DNA from: Solenopsis invicta
Lineage: Eukaryota; Arthropoda; Insecta; Hymenoptera; Formicidae
Assembly (NCBI RefSeq): GCF_016802725.1
Contig: NC_052676.1
Location: 2,497,433 to 2,561,432 of the forward strand
Reading direction: 5' to 3'
DNA: 64,000 nucleotides
The translations under genes were made by a program, and so were the position numbers. How positions within the stretch are numbered: the first letter of the stretch is position 1; each line of letters starts with the position of its first letter. This document shows positions 47,001 to 56,500 of the stretch, one piece after another. The notes under the pieces are model-generated. The model was not told the origin of the DNA. It ran no database searches and was given only the letters and a program-made list of their open reading frames with translations.

Positions 47001-50000
47001 GAAGCGCGAAGCGTAGCGAAGAGAAGTTGAAGCGATTCAAAAATAGCCGAAAAGAAGGCAGAAACCCGTCGCGGACAATAGCCGCGGAAAAATGAAATAG
47101 TGCCTCGTGTTGTCTTTTTTTATTTTTATTACCATCTCAACCTAATTACGTCCTGCAGGGTATTTACCACAAAAAAACCAGGAAATCCTGAAATTTTCAG
47201 GGAATTTACTTTTTTTAAACTTTTTGAAATTTGGATTTTTATGGGATTTTTTATTGATACTCATAGAGCCGGTTGTTTCGCTTTCGGATGTGTAGTAAAT
47301 TATCTAACTGATGAGTATCTATAGGTTTGTTTTTTTTCCCTACATCCTCTAAGGCACTTCTTGCGTGGTTTATTTTTCTTTTTCTTTCCAAAGTGAAAAG
47401 GAAAAGAGGAAAGATCAACCGTGTGCTAGAATTACAGTTTTTTGGAAAAAAAAACAGGCATTGTTAGCGGTCAGGAAAAATTGAGAAATTAGGGAAAAGT
47501 CGGAATATAAAAATTTACTAACAGAGATAAAATTAAATTACTGTAAACCAATTCTGAATTATTAAATTTTTTTAGCACTTAATGTGGCATGTACATTTAC
47601 GTACATTTATGCACATTCTTGTGTGACTCATAAGTTTCTATAAAAAAAATTAGTAATAACAGAAAACAATATATTATTCTAAATTGACACTGTGTTTAAT
47701 CATCTTGTAAAATCTATACTCCTGGTGAGTTAGGTCCGTGCATTGTGGACAGATTGCTAAATGCTATATTTAATGCATATTGTCTTTTTATTACTTTTTT
47801 AAATTTATTATTCAAAATTTAAATAATTTTTTGTGTGATTATATGATTGTTATTATATTTAAGAAACATTAAAAGGTATAATAAAATAAATTGATTTCAA
47901 AGCTGTATTAAAAAATTCTGCACTCTTGAAATTTTTAAAAAAATTTCTGAAACAATTAGGAATTCCAAAGTAATTATTTTATAAAATTTGAGTAAACACA
48001 TACTAAAAGAAGAATAATAATCAAAGAATTAATTATATATTTTTGATGTTCCTTTGTATTATAAGTTACACATAAACTACAATAATTAAAGTTAAGATAT
48101 TAGTATGTGTTTACTCTCAATATTAGTAATATTTATATAATTTTTATATTTTTATAATAATTTGTATATTTACAGATTTAATATTGCCATTGCAATATCA
48201 CCCAAATTAATGTATGTCTTTTTTGTACAGGCGCCTCCGTCATAACTTCCTTTTGCTCCCTGATCTGGGCTGTGAGTACATATGTTAGAGCCATGCATAA
48301 TATTAATCGCGAGCGCAGCAACGCAACTTGGGTCGCTCTTGCTCTTCAGGCTCTCTGGCGCGGCGGTATGCTACTATCGAGAATCGGAGTTTTGGTACTA
48401 GCAGCTGTCTTCTTGAAAGCATGGTTCTTCCTATTTCTAGGTAAAGACTCTAATCTTGTCATTGTATGCTTTAAATACATGAAGAACAGCAATATTTATC
48501 AATTCTTGTAGAAAAATCCAATTTAAATAGACTGATCATAAGTTTTATTATATTGAGCTGTTCGTCTAACGTCCACATTGACCAATGTAAATCAACTTTG
48601 ATCTCAGTTTAATTTTTTATCTTTTTTAGATCTAAAAAAATGAAGACTAAATTGAAATCAAAGTTAATCTACCTTGGTAATGGTTATAAATATTTTAGAA
48701 TAAAAATATGCTGCAATTCTTAAAGACTTACACGTTATCTTCCAGGTCTGCATTGGCTGTTCATGACGATCTGGGTGATCCTGCAGAAGACCGAGTTTTG
48801 CCCCACTGTGTGGGAGGAGCGCATCTATAATTGCATTATCGGGCTAATCTACTGTTTTGATTTCTTCAATCTGCGCGACGGCAGATCGCGCTACCGCGTG
48901 CTCGTCTTTTACTCGGTGATCGCGGCGCAGAATCTGATCTTCTTGATTATGTATACGTTGCGCTTCAAGGACACCGTCGCGAACGACGTGATGATCGCGA
49001 TTGCGACCGTAATCGTCGGCTGTATGCTCGTCGGTCTGGTGAGCATGTCACTGTATTACGGCAAATTTCACCCGTCAAGAACGACAACGAACATCTCGCG
49101 AAATATCAGCGAGCATTCTACGGTTATGAAGGCTGACACACCTAGGTCCTTCAAGCTGTTCCATCGCGGCTCCTTAGTGTCGTTGCATCACTCCATCGAC
49201 ATCTCACCGAGGACCGAGGAGATGCCCACCGACAAACAATCTTTGCTTACGAATATTGCGCAGATTTCCGATTGCGCGGAGGAGGGTATTGTTAATCGTA
49301 ACTACAGCTCGGAGAAGGAATCCAACGCTAGCGCTGTGCGCGTTTCCGCCGAATGCGAGAGACCGCACAGTTGCGTCGGCTCCAAGCACAAGGAGGAGGT
49401 TGCGTTGTCCAACGACAATCTGGACAACGCGTTGACCAGCGGTGCGCCGTTGAGTTCCCTGTACCCGGGTCTGCCAGATATCGATTCGTCCCGAAAACGT
49501 CGCGGTATTTACGAGCACGACATCACGCCGCAGTTGGATTGGCACGCCCCGGATATACTGAACATCGATCTGGATCAGCTCGGCAACCTCGACTCCGAGC
49601 GGAGAAATTCTCTCACGCTGAATTCCTGCAGTAAAGTGATCGGCGCGTTGGACGTTATCAAGAATCGAGGAAAGCTGACAACCCCGACGCCGTTGGAGAG
49701 CAGCAGGATATTCGATATAGAGAAGGTGTCGAAGGACCTGCAGCAGCAGGTCTAACAATATATTACTTCTATTTATAACTTCTTGCTTTATTTGTTATTC
49801 ATCATTATCTTTTGCTCTCATCATTCTATATGCGATATATTGTACTATTTTCCCTTCACGTATGTCATTTCTTTTACAGCAGCGAGATGAGACGATGAGC
49901 TGCGTGACATCGATCCACGACTATGAGAACGTGTGTCCGCTGGGCGTCGCTCGGCCGCCTTGGTGCATCCGCAGCTGGAAGGGCTACATGGACATCGAGA

Positions 50001-51169
50001 CGTACATCCATGACGACAGCGTAGTGCGCGATCGGCGGCGAGACACCCTGACGAGCACGACCGGCACGACGTACAGCTCTGAATATTCTGATGGCATGAT
50101 CTCACGAGGGATATTGAAGCAAGATGATTACGCGGACGCTCTGACTTACGATCTGATAGAATCTAAGGGTAACAAGTCGTCTTACAGCGACAGCACATTC
50201 TCCACATCCACTGTGGATGATCAGAACACAAGTCTGTATGTAGCCAAGCCAGTAGTGTTCGACGATCGGGGCGGCATGCTCGCGTTGGATACGATACTGG
50301 AGGAGCGCGACGATTCGTCGTCATCAGACGAAAAATTTCAGCACGGAACGGAACCGTCGCGTGACTCCGCAAGTACCTTGGTGAGCACGATAGACCAGAT
50401 CAGACGGTACACAGCGGAGAACTCGCCGCGACATATTTATCACACCACTGGGACTCAGTGGGAAGATCTGAATCCCAAGAATTTGATGGCACGGGCGCAC
50501 TTTGCCAAAGTGTTGTTCGATAATGATCTCAGGAACGCCTCGGCGACGACCGGTTCAATCAATCTAACCGCGCGGGACATCGAAAAGCGCGAGATAGATG
50601 CGATCAGGGAGTTCGTCCGGTGTTGCGAGTCTATCAAGAAAACGCCTCTGATAGATGCGATTCTGTCAGACTCGCCGATTCTGGGCAGCAGGGCGAGCAA
50701 GCTCGTACGGCAAGTCACGTTCGCGGATTGCAAGAACGATTTTGACGCGAACGAAAGCGACCTGTACGTCGAAATGAGTCCCTTGGTGTCCGTCGAGAAC
50801 GGCGAGAACTCGTGTCAGGCTAGGTCCGCCGACGCGAAGATTGCCGAGGCGGAGAGCGTCGTCAAGGAGAACGAGCTTCCCACGATATCAAAGAAAACGT
50901 CAGACAAAGAAAATTTATCACCGATCTTATCAAACAATAACAGGCAGATTAATAATATGTACGATAATGATAGGTACGATAATGATAGGGACAATAATGA
51001 TAGGTACGCTTGGACCATAGAAAGGGACGAGAAAAATGATAAGTCACTGTGCAACATGCGTTTCAATCTGAAGGAGAAGAGACACTTATTTCTGGAGCAA
51101 GTTCTCTCGCCGGTTCCTAAACTCTGGAACAAACGCATTTCCTTTCATCCGAGCACCAAAAATTTATAG
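41036..51169 (+). CDS. XK-related protein (XKR4/6/7-like), with a long C-terminal tail
   Basis: Six exons (41036-41252, 42640-42823, 43427-43617, 48231-48440, 48746-49749, 49880-51169) join in consistent phases to 1031 aa. Residues about 58-375 form the multi-pass membrane core of the XK family, with landmarks DLLYYASSASLFLADVATD, ESFMGAAPQLILQLY, EFCPTVWEERIYN and NLRDGRSRYR. Some XKR proteins and worm CED-8 scramble plasma-membrane phospholipids in dying cells; the role of the 4/6/7 branch is less clear, so function here is by family. Residues 380-1031 are a long, polar, Ser/Asp-rich cytoplasmic tail that includes a YDNDR triplet repeat coded at 50958-51003. The splice donor of exon 5 (CAG|GTCTAA) is weak; reading on adds Val and a stop. 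The start is in a CpG island. Intron 3 holds an antisense sulfotransferase gene. Confidence 0.92.
41253..42639 (+). other. XK-related gene intron 1
   Basis: The first part has a mixed (CA/CG)n run at 41270-41315. 41793-42285 holds a copy of the TTAA-rich repeat (listed separately). The rest is AT-rich without features. Confidence 0.6.
41793..42285. mobile_element. Foldback copy of the TTAA-rich interspersed repeat
   Basis: ATTAGGGCTGATAACTAGTT at the left and AACTTATCTAATCCTGATAA at the right are inverted. The inner arms share CATTCCTACAT and its reverse complement ATGTAGGAATG. The right arm, read in reverse, contains AAGTTAATAACTTATAAAAT and ATGAATAAAAAATTAACTC, as in copies at 13425, 15350 and 52490. 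It shows that the family can have an inverted-repeat structure with ends near GATTAG/CTAATC. Confidence 0.55.
42953..43196. mobile_element. Foldback element in intron 2 of the XK-related gene
   Basis: TTGCTACCTGAATTTATCC at 42953 is mirrored by TAAAATTCGGGTAGCAA ending at 43196. Inner arms pair through CCTGAAAATTGGTC and AATCAATTTTCAAGG. About 245 bp, non-coding. Confidence 0.6.
43304..43375. repeat. (GT)n / (TA)n microsatellite in intron 2 of the XK-related gene
   Basis: GT runs at 43311-43325 and 43352-43371 are separated by TA-rich sequence, ending about 50 bases before exon 3. Short frames over it are not genes. Confidence 0.85.
44338..46639 (-). CDS. Carbohydrate sulfotransferase, CHST11/chondroitin 4-O-sulfotransferase-like
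   Basis: Four exons (46511-46639, 46060-46382, 45270-45456, 44338-44847) join in phase to about 382 aa; CHST11 proteins are about 350. It is a type II Golgi membrane protein: a hydrophobic anchor at about residues 44-66 (IESVAALATICVVSLLILA) after a short basic cytosolic end. The PAPS-binding sites are both present: the 5'-phosphosulfate loop WCPIYKAASSTW (157-168) and the 3'-phosphate site FLIVRHPLERLLSAYRDK (221-238). Family members transfer sulfate from PAPS to GalNAc or other sugars of chondroitin/dermatan or HNK-1-type glycans; the acceptor here is unknown. The first ATG is uncertain: 46639 is the furthest upstream in frame, and later in-frame Mets are possible. The whole gene lies antisense inside intron 3 of the XK-related gene. 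Confidence 0.88.
45568..45637. repeat. Short AT hairpin in a sulfotransferase intron
   Basis: ATTGATTTCCTATATTTTAT is followed by TAAAAATAGGAAATCAAT, a stem of about 20 bases. A partial direct repeat (GAAGATTGATTTTCTATTTTT) lies at about 45717. Located between exons 3 and 4 of the sulfotransferase. Confidence 0.6.
46640..48230. other. Sulfotransferase 5' region and remainder of XK-related intron 3
   Basis: 46680-47060 is GC-richer and should contain the sulfotransferase promoter or leader. No TATA box or leader exon can be fixed. 47100-48220 is AT-rich intron sequence without recognised genes. The frame at 47100-47324 is not recognisable. Confidence 0.45.
49750..49879 (+). other. Short intron with a weak donor in the XK-related gene
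   Basis: This 130-base intron starts with CAG|GTCTAA, lacking the usual GTRAG core, and ends in TTTTCTTTTACAG|CAG. Both sides are in phase 0. Unspliced RNA would end translation at TAA 49753-49755, giving a 603-aa form without the last 429 residues. An AAG|GTGTCG at 49726 is another in-phase but also weak donor. Confidence 0.6.
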
Positions 51170-52380
51170 TAAATCAACTACTTGTGTTTCATAGCTGAAA
51201 ATCAAAATTTGAAACTCCTTTATCGAATTACATATTTACAAGGAATTGGATTCGTTTTAACGTGAAACAGCTCATTTTCATCGAACCAAAAATTTATAGC
51301 GGACTCCATTTGTTTTTTAATACTCGACAATATTATCTTTCATAGGTGAAATTAAATGGCAGCTCAGTTCTATCTTGTTCAAGTATTTTTCATTTATGTT
51401 TTATTTAGGAACTCTTTAGAAGTTTTAGGAATTTTCTCGTATAGGAGATCCAATGCAATAAAAAATTAATCTTAATCTATCAAAAAATTGGATACTCTTT
51501 ATCTTACATTTTTGCTGTACGTATTCAGTTACAAATATAAATCAGGAGAGTAATTTATACGATGGAAAGGGTTAACTATTTTTTTAATTACATATTTGAT
51601 GTCATTAAGACAATGCAACGCTTTGTAAATTAGGAAAAACTTTGACATACAGAACATTTTCGCTTCCAAGCTGAACACGAGTGATCCTGTAAGCATGCGA
51701 TAAAAAACACGTTGGTACCTTCTCAACATATCAAATTCTGTATTATAGATGTTAATTAATTGCAATTCGCATAGCTTATCACAAATATCATTGTATAATT
51801 TATTTTTGGAATCTTTATCCTCTTCAAAATTCATAATTGTTATAGGAGTGATTCAATTAATATACTAGTGGTTTGAATCACTTGCTGTCCTCTGTTCATA
51901 GCTTTCTCATTGTTTTGATTTTTATTGTTTACGCAAAACGTCGAATCCGTCCTGTTATCCGTTTCTTATCGAATATGATTATAGTTTAGAGGATAGGCCA
52001 AGGATGGTTTGACTTTTCCGTACCTTCTGCCGTTTCGCGACTGGCATATTCCGATTTCCTTCTTGTCAGAGAGAAAAACACCATAGTACAAATCCCACAA
52101 TATATATATCGTCACTCGTTAATTAGGCACACATCTTAATTTTTACTCATGACACTTTAAGCTGCGTCGCGTTTATCTTTATAAATGACGAAGTAAACGC
52201 GATGTGAGCGTGTGATACGCACCGTCCCATTGTTACAAGATAAAACGGTAACGACTTAAGTCTAATATTGCGCTTTTGCAATTAATGTATATAAAATGAC
52301 CTATTTTACATCTCGTACACCTCGAGATTATTTTTGTACACATTTTATTATGTACAATAAAGTGACTTTGTATAATAAAT
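51170..52380 (+). other. Likely 3'UTR of the XK-related gene with polyadenylation signals
   Basis: AT-rich sequence follows the TAG stop. AATAAA at 52356-52361 and a second copy about 15 bases further on are the first good tandem polyadenylation signals. An antisense open frame occupies 51529-51834. Confidence 0.5.
51529..51834 (-). CDS. Unidentified 101-aa protein, antisense to the XK-related 3'UTR
   Basis: A true ATG (51834) opens 101 codons to a stop at 51529. The predicted product starts MNFEEDKDSKNKLYNDICDK, is charged at the N terminus, then mixed helical with LRRYQRVFYRML and several Cys, and ends NYSPDLYL. It has no signal peptide. Its amino-acid mix looks more protein-like than other AT-rich frames nearby, and a TTTATT (AATAAA on the minus strand) follows near 51400. 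I do not recognise a family. It may be a small single-exon gene, the last exon of something larger, or chance. Confidence 0.3.
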   Translation of the reverse strand: MNFEEDKDSKNKLYNDICDKLCELQLINIYNTEFDMLRRYQRVFYRMLTGSLVFSLEAKMFCMSKFFLIYKALHCLNDIKYVIKKIVNPFHRINYSPDLYL

Positions 52381-53200
52381 TAGATTCGTATTATTGGCAA
52401 TAATATCGCGATTATTATGTATTATGAATTGAAGAAATTGTTTTTAAACTCCCTTAAATCCATTTTCTAATTTATAAAAATCAGAGTTGCACAAGTTAAT
52501 ATGTTTTTGAATTAAACTAAATTAAGTTAAAGGTAATAACTTATACAAAATTAGTTACATTAAAATTTGCATGAATAAGAACTAAATTAAAAGTTATTAA
52601 GATTAAAATTAATTAAAATTAATTTCAAAAAAGCTTAATACATGTATATTCATATTAAATTAGAATGTTGTAATTTTTTAAAGTCAGATTAAATAAAACA
52701 ATGACAACATGGATTCATAAATTTAATATTTTATTTTTAAATTACATTTATTGGGATTTTAACTATGGCCGCCTCAGAATCCATTACTAGTGTACCATTT
52801 AAATTTATGAAAACCGATACCTTGCCGTTTGGCTGAATCTAAAAAATATTTTCGTACACACCAATAAAATTTGCATCAGATAAAAAATAGATTTCAATCC
52901 CGTCCTTCAAATCAGATTTATCAGATCATACAATACCTCCTCTGTAATCTGGATCTTTCTTTGCACAAGCAAAATTTTACTCTCAACTTCATAAAATTAT
53001 TGCTAAAATCTTTCGCCTTACTAAACTGATAAGTATAAAACACGTTAAATCAAAGCAGACAAGAAATATCTGCTTTACAACAAAATTAATTTTTACAAAG
53101 TTTTCTTTTTTAACTAAAATAGCCGTATTCATTATCAATTTTTCTCTTTTAGTATAAAGCAAAAATGTCGCAAAACAAAACGAGTGTCGCCACTTGACGG
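52381..53200. other. AT-rich intergenic stretch before MED1, with a TTAA-repeat copy
   Basis: 52490-52740 is a fourth, partial copy of the TTAA-rich interspersed repeat (AACTAAATTAAGTTAAAGGT, GGTAATAACTTATACAAAAT, TGCATGAATAAGAAC). Beyond it there is nothing recognisable until the CpG-rich MED1 promoter. Confidence 0.5.
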
Positions 53201-53548
53201 CCACGCGCCGTGCGCGACGAACGAGAACGCGCGACGCAGGGTGAGGTTAGGTCTAGGTTAGGCTGAGTGAAAGAATTGGCGAGTAGTCGCGAGAGAAGCG
53301 GTGACGAAACGTAGGGGCGAGCCTGCCTGGGCGTCCTGGCCTGGCTCCTGGCACGATCCGAAGAGACCGCAATCGTGCGATCGCGTCGCCCAGCGTCGCC
53401 CGCCCGTCCCGTCCGCCTTCGCCGCTGTAGCACCTTGCCATGGCCGGCCAGGCTGCCGCGCGTACCTACGTCGCGACGTCGCGATAGCGTGCCGCAATAA
53501 GGAGCGCGAACACCGCGAACGACGCATCCGTGCCATCCACCGAAGCAC
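53201..53548 (+). promoter_or_regulatory. CpG-rich promoter/leader of MED1
   Basis: GC- and CG-rich sequence contrasts sharply with the AT-rich flanks and runs directly into the first MED1 coding exon at 53549. It has no TATA box, as is common for housekeeping genes. The AGGTTAGGTCTAGGTTAGG at about 53241 is a short chance resemblance to telomeric TTAGG. Confidence 0.55.
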
Positions 53549-56500
53549 ATGGATGCGACCAACGGGCAGAAGCCCCTCGGTGAGAGAAAGAGATTTTTTT
53601 CGTTCTGTGGGAGATGTGTGTTGAAGAAGGCGTAACCTCGATTCTGTTACCTGAATATCGAAAATCATTCGCGCCGCGTGAAATTACGAATCGGCGATAG
53701 ATTAATTAATTGACGGAATTGATTATTGACGTGCCCTATTAATAGTGTATTTTCTGAAGGAGTATAGAGCTTGTGATTATATTGTAGAATTATATTTGTA
53801 GAATTTCAATTTCTTTTATTTCTGGACGGATTTTTTTCATTTTTAATCAATATGATAAAATATACTATTTTCTGTCGTGTGCTTGTGAAAGAGAAATTAA
53901 TCTGTAACAAAATAGTGTGCTTAATGTATCGACAATAGTTTTTATCGATATGGAGAATCTTAGTTCAACTTTGCAGGTCTTAAAACTTTTTAATTATGTT
54001 ATATAAAATTACAGATCATTGGTGGTTTAATTAATTGATGGAATCGATTATTGATGTGCCCTACTAATAGTGTATTTTCTAAAGGAGTGTAGAACTTGTG
54101 ATTATATTGTGCAATTATATTTATAGAATTTCAATTTCTTTTATTTCTAGATAGATTTTTTGAAATTTTTAATTTGCATGATTTTGTTGTCTAATGTGTG
54201 TTTAATAAGAGGAATACATCTGTATTAAAATAGTGTATTTAACAAATTAACAATAGTTTTTGTACATGGAAAACTTTAGTTTAACTTTTAAAGTCTTAAA
54301 AATTATTGTTGTGATACGTAAAAATATGAATCAGAGATACATTAGTTGATGGAATTAATTACTAATAGTATATTTTCTAAAAAAGTTTATAGAGTATTAT
54401 GCAATTACATTTATAGAATATTTCAATTCCTTTTATTTTTGAATGGATTTTTTTGAAATTTTTAATTAATATTATAAAATACATTATTATTTGCACTTCG
54501 TCTAAGAGAAATTAATTTGTAGCAAAGTAATATATCAGGTACTAACAGTACTTTTTGTATATGAAAAACCTTGATTGGTTTCTTATGAAATTGTTTCTTA
54601 AAACTTGTTGTTTATAATTTGTGAAATTTTAAATTTGTGGAAAAAGTGTCTTTTGTTTGATGGAAAAAACTTTTATAGTGGGGCAACCTACGACAGGAGG
54701 AGGATCTACCTCCGACAAGGGTAAGGAGTGGCAAATGGAGTTACTGATGGAAAAATTGCGCTCCAAGGCTTCCACGTTTAAACCTTTGGTGGAGACTGCC
54801 AAAAACATGCGCATGGCCATGTTGGTGAGTGATCATTTACTTTGTTATTTTGAGGATTGTCTAGATACAATATGACTTCTTGATATGCAGGACAAGCGTT
54901 TTGCGATTGACAGCATAGAGAAGAATCAATTGCAGAAATGTTTGGATACTCTGCAGCATTCTATCAAGGTCACTTCCTTCCAATCCATGGTAGAGCGTTT
55001 AGAAAGCTTAGCAAGGCAGTTAGGGTGAGTGTGTATCCACCATTTAATAACAAATGTTGCATTTATGTATTGCTTCGTAATTTTATATATCGCATATAAA
55101 ATTAATTGTGGGCTTAAATATAACTATTGTCTTATTATACAGATTAAAGTTCATGATGTCTGGTCCTCCAGGCACGGAAATATTTATATCCTCCGACATG
55201 TTCTTCTTAGAAGTCCTATTAGAACCTTCAGGGCTTGTCAGAGATGTAAAAATCCATCATGAGGGAAAAAGTGAACAACAGGTGAGAATTACAGATATCA
55301 TTATTATGATTATCCTTTCTTGTTACATGTTCTTATCATTATTAATTATGAAAATCATTGTAGAGTTGCGAAGCACTCGCATCGGCGCTGTCGCGCGGTG
55401 ACTTTGTTGATTTCACCACTCAGCTGGAAGGACTGGCGTCGATATATCAACTGAATGCCGATAAGAAAGTGAAGTGCAAGGCATTCAGCGCCCTGCAATC
55501 CCTCGAGGCTGACCTGGGTGTTCTGGCGCAGCTGCAAACATTTATGAAAGAGCCGTTCAATCTGGTTCACAAGAGCCCTGTTGGTTAGTAACTTGACATA
55601 AGAAAATATTACTATATCTTTTATATTTATTTATTATTTCCACAAAAAATGAACAGAAATTGACATACACATATACACTGCTGTTATGTATTATATGCGT
55701 TTTAAGTATGCATCATCGTCTAGGAATTTTGGAAAGAAGAAAAGGTGGTCACCCGATGAAATTGACGTACTTCGTCTCGCCATACGATTTAATCGACGAA
55801 GAGAATCGAACCTATGACACTTTGAATCCTGATACGATCATTAAAAGAAAAATCGGGCACTCAGTGACTGTTTGTATGGAAGGTTCGACGGGCCACAAGC
55901 TGCCTACTTCCAGTATTATAACTGTAAACCGAAGTCCTACAGGCAAGAGGTATGTGTGGGATAAAATTTTATTTTTGTGTTATTTGTATTTTGATTTTAG
56001 CCACATTGCAACAAGTATTTGTATCTTTTTGCCATCGCCTATCTGTCTTTTAGCACTCCTTCGTACGCTCCACTGACCAGTACAAATTCCTCCATGTTGC
56101 CCGCTTGCTTTGTTTTAAAACTTGGCAAGAAGATGCCCATCTGTATGGAGCTGGTGAAGAGGATACAGAAAGTCACGGAGCTTGAGTGTGGCGACATCTC
56201 CGCGCCACATCCGATGCTCAGTCTGATAATACAACACGCGAGCGACGGTCAGCTGGATTGCCGAAACAACAGAGGTTTATATGTGGTAAGTCACAGGATT
56301 AAAAAAAAGAAATGTTGCTTTACATTCTATGATTTGTCGTGCGATTTTTCCTTGCAGACCTTACCGGATCAACAGCACTGTTACTTCATGACGGAAAACA
56401 AGAATATGGAGGGCGTGCTTGTATGCAGTATCCCGTTCACACACCCCGCGCACGTGCCGCAGATCCTGGTATATCTGCGACAGCAGGCGTTATTCAATTG

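Noticed and set aside
53236..53270. TTAGG-like telomeric repeat in the MED1 promoter
   Set aside because: Only two or three imperfect AGGTTAGG words occur, with no tandem array; chance in a G-rich stretch.
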